From assembly GCA_934045075.1 (NCBI GenBank), contig OW203747.1, positions 12,057,894 through 12,121,893 of the forward strand: 64,000 nucleotides of DNA, read 5' to 3'. Under the pieces are notes generated by a model. That model saw nothing but the letters and a program-made list of their open reading frames with translations, ran no database searches and was not told the DNA's origin. Positions within the stretch are counted from its first letter, which is position 1; each line of letters begins with the position of its first letter. The DNA comes from Yponomeuta sedellus. Lineage: Eukaryota; Arthropoda; Insecta; Lepidoptera; Yponomeutidae. The position numbers and the translations under genes are program-made. Shown piece by piece: positions 1 to 10,814 of the stretch.

Positions 1-980
1 TCCCAGCAAGGATTCGCAAAGACGCGTCTTTTTTCCAATTTACTCTCGGGACGATGCAACGCGTCGCGTCTTATCCGCGGCCTCGTCCCACGCCCTTTCT
101 GTGTGCCCCACGCCTAAGCGGGGCGCTAAAAGTGTAGATTCACAGATTTATGTTCTGTGTGCAAATTAGTGTAATTTTTACAAAATACTTTTTGCATATA
201 TTTTTTTAAAGGTTAAGTATTATTTTTCATTGGTGGCGCTAGTGAGCTTTGAAAATATATTCCGCTTAAGTGTATTTAATTTTACTTTACTTGGTAAATC
301 TTATGATAGCTAATTCTAATAATAAGTTAATTTATGTAGATTAACAGAAAACTGTCGTCTATGTGTTGCTTAAAATTATTTGTGTTCTCTATTTCCTAAA
401 ACTCAAATCAATACAGGTTTAAATTGTAGGTAAAATATAATTTTTCATTAAATAACATAATTTCTTGTTAAAGCGACAATAAATTTTGACGATTTTATAT
501 TTTTAGCGATTAATGTGATAATCTACTATATTGCCCAAATTATCACCTTAATCTAAATTAAGTGATAATTGTTTTTTGTATTAACGGGAATTATACGAAA
601 ATTGTGAGAAAATTTATGGTTCTGCCAATATTTTTGACTGGCGAGTACAAATTTTATTTTGTTATTAAATAATTTTGCTATGAAAATGTAATTTGTGGAC
701 CAACATCGAAAAAAAAGTTTTTTAATTACATAGCAAAATATTTTAGTTTTATTCCATATTAGTAATCTATCAACTTATCCCACAAAAATCTCAGGCATTC
801 AATGGCTGATGCTTGACATTTTTGAAAAATTTCTCAAAAGTAGAGTATAGTATTTCTGAAAAATAATAAATTTATGCTGTGTAATTAAAAATACAAAAGG
901 ATTTTTTTATAAAATAAACATTTTAATTAAGTTATTTCTGGTGTTTTTCTAAACTACCTAGGAATATCTTGAAACGGGTT
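1..980. other. AT-rich intergenic, no gene seen
   Basis: Apart from a GC-richer first 120 bases this is AT-rich sequence with stops in all frames. I see no coding region, tRNA or recognisable repeat in it. Confidence 0.5.
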
Positions 981-984
981 GATA

Positions 985-1140
985 TTAAATCCATCGATAT
1001 CAACCCTTGTGTCTCGGCTAGGGCACGGGTCTATTAAGGTTAGGCCATACTCCACCACGGGGGCCAAGTCCGGGTTAGTCGAGGATGGAAATACAGTGGC
1101 GGGCCTTACTGTCAGCAGTTATCAAGCTATGGGGGTTGGT
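985..1140 (+). repeat. RB repeat, 5' part
   Basis: Matches the start of the abundant RB family (consensus begins atcaacccttgtatgtcccc and passes through ggttaggccatactccacca). The copy stops after the 'gtcagcagttatcaagc' segment, so it is 3'-truncated. Confidence 0.7.
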
Positions 1141-1189
1141 GAGTAATATTAAATCAAATTCTGATAGACGATTTATAATGTTTTATTTT

Positions 1190-1430
1190 TAGCCCTATAA
1201 AGGGCACCCTCCGGAGGACACGGGGGAGGGATGTGGTGAATCCTCAGCATAACAGCACGGACCCGTTCGTGCTGCCAATGTGGGACTCACAAGAAGTGTG
1301 CCTACCCACTAAACACCACCTTGGGGCTGGTTTTGGTCCTAAGGACCCCCAAACCCACATTGGGAGCGACCCCCCTTATAAACAATGTCCCTGCTATTAT
1401 ATAAAATTTAAAGATCGCACTTAATTATAT
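1190..1430. repeat. Unclassified GC-rich segment, possible retroposon 3' end
   Basis: A 240-base GC-rich island (ccctccggaggacacggggg and a proline/glycine-biased open frame) follows directly on RB. It has no protein similarity that I recognise. Its base composition contrasts with the AT-rich flanks, which suggests an inserted LINE 3' UTR. This is inference only. Confidence 0.3.
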
Positions 1431-1439
1431 TCTGCGCCA

Positions 1440-1905
1440 GTTTGGTGTAACGCTGTCTTGCTCGCACACTCTGACACGACATACGGGCTCGCGCGTGCCC
1501 CCTACGCCAAATCGAATAACAATACATCGATAGCCAATAGATCGACAACTTTAGATCGAACGTCCATTACATCGAAAGCTTTATAACGTTCCAAAGATCG
1601 CTGTATAGTCTGTAAGGTCTTAGAATATACCTCGCGCTCTAGAATAGGTTTCGGTTTTCGCCGAAAGCACACGAGTGTAATACTACTTCCTGCTCTGTAT
1701 AAAACTTTTATTTTGAAAAGTTATGTAAATTTAAGTGTCATATTAGTTCCGATATTTCTATTACACGAACATATCCGATTCTATCCGATAGTAGCCGAGG
1801 TATATTCTAAAAGCTAACAGACTATATCAATGTAACTTAAAACTTCGACATTTTATTTATTCATACGTTCATTAGATGGAAATGTCCAACACACTCTGAA
1901 TGTGC
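1440..1905. other. Intergenic, nothing recognised
   Basis: Mixed-composition sequence with no open frame of note and no repeat shared with the rest of the window that I could see. Confidence 0.4.
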
Positions 1906-2275
1906 ATCTTCTTCTTCTTCAGGCTATATTATTCAGTCCACTGCTGGACATAGCCCTCCCCTAACAAGCGCCATAGCGCCCTATCTTTAGCTTGCCGCAT
2001 CTAGCATCTGCCGGCAGTTTTTCGCAGATCCCACCTGGTCGGAGGGCGTCCTACACTACGTTTGCCGAGTCGCGGTCTCCACTCAAGAACACGTTTACTC
2101 CAACGATCGTCGGTTCTTCGCGAGATATGGCCAGCCCACTGCCACTTCAGGTCGCTAATTCACTATGTCGATAACTTTGGTTCTGCGTCGGATGCATTCG
2201 TTACGGATCCTATCCTTCAGAGAAACTACGAGCACAGCTCTCTCCAAAGTGCATATTTCATTTTATTTGGACTTT
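1906..2275 (-). mobile_element. LINE-K fragment, reverse transcriptase C-terminus (RTE-like)
   Basis: Read on the - strand, broken frames give pieces typical of the end of RTE-type LINE polyproteins: WQWAGHISRRTDDRW, then VGRPPTRWD, then EGYVQQW. The fragment ends with the lepidopteran motif gtccagcagtggac and a (GAA)n-like tail, seen on the + strand as cttcttcttcttc at 1909-1920. It is 5'-truncated and carries stops and frameshifts. Confidence 0.65.
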
Positions 2276-2425
2276 CCTCATTAAACTCGTTCGATGTAAT
2301 GAACACTCGATCTAAAGTTGTCGATCAATTGGCAATCGATGTATGTTTATTCGATTTAGCGTCAGGGACCCGTGCCCGGTGTTGTAGGCGGTAACATAAA
2401 TCTGTCTGCTACAAAGCTATATTTT

Positions 2426-2607
2426 TAAAAACCTATTAAGAGGCTAAAAAATCCACCCATGCCGGGATTCGAACCCGCGACCTCTCTCTGGCTATCCGTG
2501 CCAGCGCTCTTTCCAACTGAGCTAATGGGTGACTCACCGGCATCAGTGAAATTTCGAACCTCACTACAATATTCTCTGTATTACGTACACGGCTAGCCAG
2601 AATATAT
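2426..2607 (-). mobile_element. RA retroposon, monomer with 15-bp TSD
   Basis: tRNA-like body on the - strand: A box tagctcagttgg and B box ggttcgaatcc. Direct repeats acaaagctatatttt flank it at 2411-2425 and 2608-2622. The E1 end (ttaaaaacctattaagaggc as read on +) abuts the left repeat exactly. The other end is truncated inside the RA head region. Confidence 0.85.
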
Positions 2608-2699
2608 ACAAAGCTATATTTTCGATAAATTATAGAAATAACGAAAGTAAACATCCGTTGGAGAGATTTATGTAGCATGTAACGAAGTGTTACTCTAAG

Positions 2700-3270
2700 T
2701 TATATAACAATACATCAGCGCCTCACGCTATGCCCGTGAAGCGTGAACATTTTCTTCCTATAATTAGTTCGTCAAGAACTGTTTCCATTATTGTGAGATC
2801 TAGTTTGGTAACGACTGCGATTATATGACTGACTGACTCAACCCCGATTTCTTTTGGCGTTGAGAAGAATTCTGGTAATATTCTCTAAATTCCCGGTGCC
2901 TTCTCAGAACCACAGTTGTAATGAACTCAAAACTTTCTTTTTTAAAACAACGCTGTTTCTCATACACTAACAACTTAATAATGTGACCGGCTGTCAGTTA
3001 GCCAAAATGCATAAAAAGATCAACTGAAAGCTGTAAACAGAAGATTAATATCATTAGCGGTGGCAACTTATCATCACCGTGTATGAAACCATGTCCCAGG
3101 CACTACAGCATCCGAGTGGTCCCTGCACCCATCTAGTGTGATTGAGCATGCTACAGCACGCTGTATAAATCATCTCATTACGTAGATGCAAAAGGCTAAT
3201 GTTTTGACAACTAAAGACAATATGTTTTTCAATACAGTTTTTAATTTCTCACACACTACGTAAACATTTT
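2700..3270. other. Intergenic, nothing recognised
   Basis: No coding frame or family match was recognised between the two RA insertions. Confidence 0.4.
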
Positions 3271-3283
3271 ATGCAAATAAATT

Positions 3284-4350
3284 TTAAAAACCTATTTAGA
3301 GGCTAAAAATTTCACCCAGGCCGGGATTCGAACCCGCAACCTCTGGCTATCCGTGCCAGCGCTCTTCCAATTGAGCCAATGGGCGACTCACCGGCATCAG
3401 TGAAATTTCGAACCTCTTTACACTATTATCTGTATTACGTACAGGCAGCGACATCTGGCTTAAGCAAATTGCATCACTTACAGCCCCGACTACCTACTTT
3501 GCAGTTAGATTTTACATCGAAACGATATCACTGTACCACATGATTGTACTATTTTTATTTTTAATGCACTAACCCGTGCTAAGGACGAATTTAAAAACCT
3601 ATTTAGAGGCTAAAAATTTCACCCATGCCGGGATTCGAACCCGCAACCTCTGGCTATCCGTGCCAGCGCTCTTCCAATTGAGCCAATGGGCGACTCACCG
3701 GCATCAGTGAAATTTCGAACCTCTTTACACTATTCTCTGTATTACGTACAGGCAGCGACATCTGGCTTAAGCAAATTGCATCACTTACAGCCCCGACTAC
3801 CTACTTTGCAGTTAGGTTTTACATCGGAACGATATCACTGTACCCACATGATTATACTATTTTTATTTTTAATGCACTAACCCGTGCTAAGGACAAATTT
3901 AAAAACCTATTTAGAGGCTAAAAATTTCACCCACGCCGGGATTCGAACCCGCAACCTCTGGCTATCCGTGCCAGCGCTCTTCCAATTGAGCCAATGGGCG
4001 ACTCACCGGCATCAGTGAAATTTCGAACCTCTTTACACTATTCTCTGCATTACGTACAGGCAGCGACATCTGGCTTAAGCAAATTGCATCACTTACAGCC
4101 CCGACTACCTACTATGCAGTTAGGTTTAACATCGGAACGATATCACTATACCCACATGATTATACTATTTTTATTTTTAATGCACTAACCCGTGTTAAGG
4201 ACAAATTTAAAAACCTATTTAGAGGCTAAAAATTTCACCCATGCCGGGATTCGAACCCGCAACCTCTGGCTATCCATTTTTAGCCTCTAAATAGGTTTTT
4301 AAATTTGTCCTTAGCACGGGTTAGTGCATTAAAAATAAAAATACTATAAT
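3284..4350 (-). mobile_element. RA retroposon, tandem array plus inverted tip, single insertion
   Basis: Units begin at 3286, 3593, 3901 and 4209, giving periods of 307, 308 and 308 bp, and they are nearly identical. Each holds an antisense tRNA-like block with the same A and B boxes. The fourth unit stops after about 70 bp, at 'ggctatcc', and the sequence turns back into a sense copy of the terminal 80 bp (atttttagcctctaaatagg to aaaaataaaaatactataat). Direct repeats caaataaatt at 3274-3283 and 4351-4360 enclose the whole 1,067-bp block, so it was inserted as one piece. Four adjacent true tRNA genes are unlikely because the repeats include 230 bp of identical non-tRNA sequence. Confidence 0.85.
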
Positions 4351-4360
4351 CAAATAAATT

Positions 4361-5576
4361 TTCCTTTAATTTTATTTTTTTTATTTTATTCATTAACAAA
4401 GTTTTTGTTTCATTTCATAATCAACGTGATATTGTACGAGAAATCGGAGGTAAGCCAGCTAACAAGGCAACGGTTCAGCTTCACACCCACGAAAGGTGTA
4501 ACGGAAACGCGCGCAGGCGCACCTGCACTTCCTTCCTTCGCATCAACATATAAACCGCTTATTCAACTGAAAAATCAACATTAGCAATTTCAGAGCAAAC
4601 GAATAGGCAACCTTCACCCCTATTTATTTATTTATTTAATATTTATTCTGCAAATGTAAAAATATACGCGCGTGACCCAGTGGATGTATAAGTTCAGTGA
4701 CTGCTATATAGGTCACAAAAATATACGTATAATTAGGAATAAGTAGTTCATTGGGAGTTGATAACTATTTGTTACTGTGTCAGCCAGAGTGATAGCGCCA
4801 GTGGAACTAACAACAACATTTAAATTGCTGTGAGTACTTAATTTCTGTCATTGTAATTTAGCCTCTAAATTGGTTTTTAATTTCTATGCTTAACTTATTT
4901 ATGAACCCTATAAACATCCCAGTGCAGGGCACAGGCCTTCTCTCAAAGAGAGAGAGAGAGACAGTAGGGCTTAGTTACCACGCGTTCCCACAGCCGATTG
5001 GCAATTTCAAGCAAGCAACGCAATTTGTGTGGATATTTTGGTAAAACTATTACAAAAATATTTTAATTTTTTTATTTTATTTTATATAAAAAAATATTAT
5101 TACTACAAAATTAATATTTTTCGACCTGTCCCAGGAAGAGTTAAGGAAGAGCCAAGCAAATCAGTTAAAATTGACACCAAAACCCTTTCCAAACTGAATT
5201 AAGTGCTTACCAAATTTTCCATATGTTTGTATGTTGTTATTTCTTCGAGGAATGTTAGTTTTTTTCTTACTTTATTATAGAGACAATTTTGTTTCAATAC
5301 ATACATTTTTGGAAGGCAAGGAAGGAATGTATCAAAGAAGAAGAAGGTATATTCTCGTAGCTGTTTCTTGTTATTGTATGTTTATTCTTATCCCAGTAAC
5401 CGTATTTCAAAGAAAATACGGCCTGAGGCGTTTCATAAAACACAATAGTGATACATAATACAATAGAGATGACAATTACGATTCGATGTACATTGCATGG
5501 CCTACTCATATTAATAACAACATTTACATACAGGCACAAACATTTTTTGAACTAAAACTTTCGTAAGCACAACACA
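4361..5576. other. Intergenic, fragments of RE-like and RD-like repeats only
   Basis: AT-rich. A short piece at about 4915-4965 (cagtgcagggcacaggcctt and a GA run) matches the RE family 3' end on the - strand. At 5500-5540 there is an RD-like remnant (acatttacatacaggcaca). The small open frames at 5231-5540 overlap on both strands and look like chance. Confidence 0.4.
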
Positions 5577-5752
5577 TTGTAGACTTTTAGTCCGAATTTA
5601 CTTACGGGTGTTGTTGTATCGGAAAAGTCCGACCAGGTTTCGCTCCGATTCGCAGAGCTTAATCATGGTGAGCAGAGACGGAGCTCGCGTCGTCGGTTGC
5701 TTGTCTCACACTCAACGACACCCGTAAGTAAATCCGGACTAAAAGTCTACAA
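5577..5752. mobile_element. MITE with ~38-bp terminal inverted repeats
   Basis: Left end ttgtagacttttagtccg is mirrored by cggactaaaagtctacaa at 5735-5752. The inverted arms continue about 38 bp through the cttacgggtg/cacccgtaag blocks. There is no coding capacity in the 176 bp. Family is unknown. Confidence 0.75.
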
Positions 5753-5759
5753 GGCACAA

Positions 5760-6470
5760 ACATTGTTACATTAGTTAAGTTAAGTCTTCCAACATCTTAA
5801 TCTACAGATTAACATGTTGAAAGACTAACGGTATCGCTATCACTATCGTCACTAGGTATCTTATATCATAAAAAACGTGAAATTAAAGACAAATGGATTT
5901 CTAATAATTTTGACTATTGTGAATGTTAAACAATCATGCATGCTACTTGTAGTAATTTTGATTTCAACCAACCAATAGTAATTTTGTTTTTTTGAAATAG
6001 GTACCAATTTTTTATTAGTAATCATTATATATATAAATTATTCACGCACACATCTCAGTGCGAAAGCGGAATGATTACTTACCCCTGTCGTATAGACATT
6101 AGGCGTAATGTGTATCACACACAGTGGTTACCGCATTCCAGTGGATATCTGATCCGTGAAATTGATATTGAGCCATACAATGAGGGTTTTCAGCTCTGCG
6201 TTTTTGACAGCTGTCAGTTGGGTTCCCCAAAAGCTACTAGATGGCGCCGAGCCTAACTCTGTCTGAGAACGGAGGTTATTGACACAGAGTTTATAGGAGT
6301 GACAGAATCATAGAGTAGAAAGAAGACCAGTAACCAATGATACCTTGCTGCATACTATCAGCTATGCAGAAACGTTTCTTCAGTTTCTGGTCTGTTAGCC
6401 TCCTTCATTCAGATAGGGCAACCGCTAGCCAACTTTATTTTTTTAAGTGCCTCTGAAAAGCGCTCATTAC
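5760..6470. other. Intergenic, nothing recognised
   Basis: AT-rich to about 6050, then mixed composition. The 61-codon frame at 6071-6256 has no features that I recognise. Confidence 0.4.
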
Positions 6471-6471
6471 T

Positions 6472-7060
6472 ATGGCATCGAGGAAGCGCCACCTAGCGAC
6501 AAGTATGGAAATTAAAATTGCTGAGTGCTAGTTGTAATGGTTTACGTTGAGAACTGAACACGTTTACCAGCCAAAACACAAATAAACGCGAGTGCGAGTT
6601 GTACTGTGACAGCGTTTTGCCAGTTCGAACGGTTAACTTACTCATACTCACTACTCAATGCTCGATTAACGCGGTAGTAAAGTTATTCGATTGGATCTGT
6701 CAAACTCGCACTAAGCACTCAGATATGTTGCTTTTGCACACAGAGTGCTTAGTGCGAGTTTTTTAACTACTCGATCGCGTTAACGTAAACTCATATTTCT
6801 ATGGCATCGAGGAAGCGCCACCTAGCGACAAGTATGGAAATTAAAATTGCTGAGTGCGAGTTGTAATGGTTTACGTTGAGAAGTGAACACGTTTACCAGC
6901 CAAAACACAAATAAACGCGAGTGCGAGTTGTACTGTGACAGCGTTTTGCCAATTCGAACGGTTAACTTACTCATACTCACTACTCAATGCTCGATTAACG
7001 CGGTAGTAAAGTTATTCGATTGGATCTGTCAAATTCACACTCAGCACTCAGATGTATACG
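6472..7060. repeat. Direct duplication of a ~259-bp segment
   Basis: The segment starting atggcatcgaggaagcgcca at 6472 recurs at 6801 with only a handful of substitutions over about 259 bp, an offset of 329 bp. The 70-bp spacer contains the inverted complement of aactcgcactaagcactc, so copy 1 can fold with the spacer. This could be a duplicated MITE. Confidence 0.75.
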
Positions 7061-7411
7061 TGAAAAGTTACATAATCAAAGCGCTGGTAACCTTCTACTG
7101 AAGGTGTTTCGCCGAAAATTACGACTTTTATTTGCGAAATTTCTTTAAATACGCCTTTCATATTTGGCTCAAGCCTGAATTGGAGTAACCTTTTAAAAGT
7201 ATGTATACAATGGCCATGCCAGTTACGAAATGGAGAATAGAGAAACATTGGAATATTCATTGATTAAGTAGACTGTATAATGCGACGAGTCGTACAACTT
7301 TATTAGATGCGTAAATATAATCAGAGCGGTGGTAGCGGGAAGTACATCAGCTTCAATCAGGACGTCGAATCCCGGAATGTGCCAGTGACTTTGTTTTCTA
7401 AGATACATTTT

Positions 7412-7789
7412 AAAAACCTATTTAGAGGCTCGGCTCGGCTCGAACTCTGGCTAACCGTACCAGCGCTCTCCCAACTGAGTCAATGGGCATGAGCCGGCAT
7501 CAGCGAAATTTCGAGCCTCGTTACAATATTTTCTGCATTATTTACAGACAGCGAAATCGGGCTGAAGTAATTTGCATCACTTGCAGCCCCGAGTACCTGA
7601 ACTTAGGTTTTACATCGGAATGATATCGCCGTACCCACATGATTATATTCTTTTTGTTGCACACACCCGTGATAACCCGTTTAGAGGCTAAATACGTTAT
7701 TAAAATAATTTTAATTTTTGTTGCACTAACCCGTGCTGAGGACAAATTATTGTCCTCAGCACGGGTTAGTGCAACAAAAATATAATACG
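7412..7789 (-). mobile_element. RA retroposon, foldback copy, diverged
   Basis: Starts at the E1 end (aaaaacctatttagaggctc), runs through a degraded antisense tRNA-like block and head, then ends in an inverted sense tail. The tail forms perfect 31-bp arms at 7715-7745 and 7750-7780 around a 4-nt spacer. Direct repeats tacatttt lie at 7404-7411 and 7790-7797. The body is more diverged than other RA copies, so this is an older insertion of the same architecture. Confidence 0.7.
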
Positions 7790-7805
7790 TACATTTTTGA
7801 ATTTT

Positions 7806-7995
7806 TAGTAACTATACCACTCGCTAAATGTGAAGGAAAACATCCTGAGGAAACCTGAGGCACTGAAGTGTTCAGCCACCTCAGCGCTTCAAATTGCCTA
7901 TCCGCGGTGGGCACGCGTGGAAAATAAGGCCAATGCGATGGTACTTCCCACCACCTGGTTGGATTCAAAGTATCAAACCAAAAATCGGAAATCAC
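7806..7995 (+). repeat. RE repeat (SINE-like)
   Basis: Shares taccactcgctaaatgtgaa, a ggaaaacat block and ccgcggtgggcacgcgtgg with copies at 36425, 48130 and 62255. The 3' end differs from the other copies. Confidence 0.6.
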
Positions 7996-8244
7996 ATTGA
8001 TGGTTTACCATCATTGCTTACTAATTATTGTCTGTCGCTTACACCTTACACGATTGACAGCAATATGTGTTACCACTGGTGATAAAACGTGAGGTTTAAA
8101 ACCTTCCCGCCATGCCCAAGATCGCGTTTATTTTTTGCTGCAAACATTTCAATTATTTATTCATTTAAGAATATTATCCTTAGCAGCACATATAAAACAG
8201 GTATTATCTTTAAACACAATTTTATTCTCTAAAATTAACAGAGT

Positions 8245-8300
8245 TATTATCATCGTCAGTCATTCGACGCCCACTGCAGGACATAGGCCTCCCTCATTTT
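8245..8300 (-). repeat. LINE-K 3'-end remnant
   Basis: The motif cccactgcaggacataggcct is the complement of the LINE-K 3' end. Only about 50 bp is preserved. Confidence 0.4.
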
Positions 8301-8327
8301 CCAAGTGACTCTCAGCCACAGTGACCA

Positions 8328-8376
8328 CGTCAGACAATATTTGACCATTTCTGGAATGGTCAAATATGGTCTGACG
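8328..8376. promoter_or_regulatory. Imperfect inverted repeat upstream of the first ommochrome-binding-like gene
   Basis: Arms cgtcagacaatatttgacca and tggtcaaatatggtctgacg surround a short loop about 255 bp before the start codon at 8631. A regulatory role is speculative. It may lie in the proposed 5' UTR intron or be a MITE remnant. Confidence 0.3.
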
Positions 8377-8630
8377 TGCATGCATCGTAATTAATATGTC
8401 CGGAAGACATTCAAGTTTTAGGTCGTTATTGACACGCGTAAAAATAATAAAAAAGGGGTAACAATGTTGACGTTGTTAATGTTAAGCGATTTTAAAAACG
8501 ATTCAGAAATCGCTCATCCATCAAAATTTCCTTGTGATATTTCCTGATTTCTGGCAAACCCTCTCGTCCAATTTTGAGTTTGAGTGGACGATCTCTTAAC
8601 AGACACATTTCCGGTTTACAGGAAGACAAT

Positions 8631-9473
8631 ATGCTGCCATTACTTCTACTTTCCGTGCTGGCAGTCAACGCTGCCGTGCCAAGAGAACAGGACGACTGCC
8701 CATACCAGTACGACAAACAGCTGGCGTACCAGCGGAAATCCATACTGACCATCAAAGGACTCCCAACCAACCTAGTAGTCGACCCGAAAACGGAAGACCT
8801 GTACTTCACACTGATAGATTTGGACACACTCCAAAACGACACAGTTCAAACTAAAATGGACCAATACGTCCTGAGGAAAGGTGAACCTTTCAAGATTGAT
8901 AACGTCAGGGGCCAAGCAGCGGCCGTAGATACGAAAAACGACAAAGTCTACATTGCAAGCGATGACGGACTCAACGTACTGAACGAGACGGATAAAGCTA
9001 CCTTCATGAGCTTGAAAGACGAAGACATAGTGCAACTGTTCAAACCTAGAAACACGGACGACTTGTACGCGGTATTCTATCCGGAGAACGATGTTTACGT
9101 CATAGACGTAAAGCACAATGAGAAACGAAAAGTAGAGAATGTTCCCTGCGCTTTCATCTTAGCTGTGGACGATGCGGAAAATGTTTACTTCGAATGTGAT
9201 TCCAAATACGTGAAGGTCCTGCTCAAAGGGTTTCAAGATCCAATAGAGTTCGTTGGAATCCCTAAGAACTCTGCAAGGGCTATAGCCGTGGATGAAAACG
9301 ACCGAGTGGTACTGGCTGCCAACGACGGATTGTACCATTTAAGGCCCGACAATATGATTCCCAGAAAGCTGATGGACTTGGAGTTCATGGCGTCTGGAAT
9401 AACTTTTAATGGAAAGGATTTCTATTTAGCAACGAACGGCATTATCTATAAGTACTACACAGAAAACTGTTAA
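8631..9473 (+). CDS. Ommochrome-binding protein-like, copy 1 (intact)
   Basis: Predicted secreted protein of 280 residues. The family member that I know, Manduca ommochrome-binding protein, is a haemolymph protein of similar size that binds ommochrome pigment. The ATG at 8631 is chosen because it starts a clear signal peptide (LPLLLLSVLAVNAA) and follows a splice-acceptor-like ttccggtttacag at 8609-8621. The mature chain starts near a conserved CPYQYDKQ and then has repeated strands of propeller type: NLVVDPKTEDLYFT, AVDTKNDKVYIASDDG, AVDDAENVYFECD, AVDENDRVVLAANDGLYHLR, ITFNGKDFYLATNG. There are NxT sites (NDT, NET) and a C-terminal cysteine. A polyadenylation signal AATAAA lies at 9492-9497, 19 bases after the stop. 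No in-frame stops or indels are seen. The pigment-binding function is inferred by family only. Confidence 0.8.
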   Translation: MLPLLLLSVLAVNAAVPREQDDCPYQYDKQLAYQRKSILTIKGLPTNLVVDPKTEDLYFTLIDLDTLQNDTVQTKMDQYVLRKGEPFKIDNVRGQAAAVDTKNDKVYIASDDGLNVLNETDKATFMSLKDEDIVQLFKPRNTDDLYAVFYPENDVYVIDVKHNEKRKVENVPCAFILAVDDAENVYFECDSKYVKVLLKGFQDPIEFVGIPKNSARAIAVDENDRVVLAANDGLYHLRPDNMIPRKLMDLEFMASGITFNGKDFYLATNGIIYKYYTENC

Positions 9474-9491
9474 TGTGTGATTCTGATGAGA

Positions 9492-9497
9492 AATAAA
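9492..9497 (+). terminator. Polyadenylation signal for copy 1
   Basis: Canonical AATAAA starting 19 bases after the stop codon, followed by T-rich sequence. Confidence 0.6.
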
Positions 9498-9499
9498 TA

Positions 9500-10190
9500 T
9501 GGAAAGTTGTATCTTGGTTTTTCATTTATGAAAGTTGGTTAAGTATCTAAGTCGGAATCGCGAAAACCGATGTAGCTCATCCGTTATTTGTATTCCACAT
9601 GGGTGTAACCAAACGTTACATAAATTTGACGCCGATTCCATTAAAAGACTCTTAACACGTAAACCTGTACAGGTTTCAGTGGAGGATTGTTTTGTTTATT
9701 TTGTGAAATATCATAAATGCTATCTAGTCAAAGGGCCGCGATCATGTGTTCTCGGTCGTTGATCCAATAATTTTCCTTCGGTGGCGCCAGTGTTACTCTA
9801 TGGAGCCCCTAAGACGAAATTATAACTTTCTATTAGACTGGTCTAATTGTATGTATTATACTCGTATAAAACGTAATTACCTTAATTCCCATGGTTTCGC
9901 CTAATAAATAATCGCGATTAGAACTGTCTAATATATAACTATGTAGGAGCCGATGATCATACATAGTTTCGACAAATACTATTGCAAACCGCGACAGATT
10001 TATAGTCGGTTTGTGACATTAGTTCCTGTTTAATATCGACTCTGTCTGCGTCTTAAGAATGTTTTAGTACAATCAACGGTTTCGTGTTTAAGCGTCCCAA
10101 TGTTTCTTTTACAGTGATTTCTAAATAATTTCGTGCCAGTAGCAAACCAATCATTATTTTACAACAATTTTAAATTGGGCATTACCCCCT
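9500..10190. other. Intergenic, MITE-H-like remnant only
   Basis: A short MITE-H-like stretch (ggtggcgccagtgttactct) lies near 9780-9840. Otherwise no gene or repeat is recognised. Confidence 0.4.
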
Positions 10191-10194
10191 ATGA

Positions 10195-10300
10195 TAGCAC
10201 AACGGCAAGGGCATTATCTCCTATGATAGCACGACGTGGCGCTCTCTAGGGGAGGGCTATGTCCAGCAGTGGACTAGTATAGCCTGATGATGACGAATTT
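10195..10300 (+). repeat. RF repeat fragment
   Basis: The block cccctatgatagcacaacg, then ggggagggctatgtccagca and gtggac, is shared with 37845-37940 and 43370-43500. It ends in a (GATGAT)n-like tail. Confidence 0.6.
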
Positions 10301-10449
10301 TAAATAATCATTTCCCCCACCCGAAGTTAACCAATTATTACTAATATTAAAATTCTTTACAGCACAAAACACATCGTGTTTGGTAAAGGCGTACGTAATG
10401 CTAAGTAGCATTTTCTTCCAGTCGACCTTTGTTTTTTTGCTGATTGATG

Positions 10450-10665
10450 GACATATTACACTGATCTCGCTAACCCTATACTAAGTACAACTAAATGACT
10501 TGTGTTATAGGTGCCAACTCGATGATAGATTTAATGCAATAAATACATAGACAACATCCAAGACCCGAGACAAACTAGAAAAGTTCGTTTCCTAATTTGA
10601 CCCGGTCGGGGATCGAACCCGAGACCTTCGGTTTTACCCGAAACCGCTGCGCCAGCGAGACAATG
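10450..10665 (-). repeat. RC SINE, tRNA-derived
   Basis: On the - strand it carries a B box (gggttcgatcccc) and a tRNA-like head, then a body containing cctatactaagtacaac. It shares over 200 bp with 13823-14030 and 48470-48700. The anticodon-arm part is shortened compared with those two. Confidence 0.7.
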
Positions 10666-10814
10666 ATTATTTTACAGCGCTTCGTACAGGATTACTTTGT
10701 GCAATTCTTGAAACATATTTAGATTCACTGTTTGGTAGCAACTTTTGGTCGCTTACACTTTTCTCAGATTTGATTTTTTTGTTTTCTTTACACGTGTGAA
10801 TGTTCGGAAATATC

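Noticed and set aside
3686..4188. Two similar 64-codon frames starting MGDSPASVKF
   Set aside because: Both lie in RA units and repeat because the units repeat.
3286..4300. Cluster of four tRNA genes
   Set aside because: The T stem has a mismatch and extra base, position 33 is not T, and the units share more than 200 bp of non-tRNA sequence and end inside a TSD-flanked insertion.
3284..4350. Hammerhead ribozyme in the 308-bp RA unit
   Set aside because: ctgatg, gaaa and gtc words occur near 'tttcactgatgccggtgagtc', but the core CTGATGA is not complete and the order and stems do not fit. A covariance search would settle it.
3284..4350. CRISPR array
   Set aside because: The repeats are 308 bp with no spacer pattern, in a eukaryotic genome.
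5231..5539. Opposing frames of 75 and 81 codons
   Set aside because: Both are hydrophobic, AT-driven, overlap each other and show no motif.
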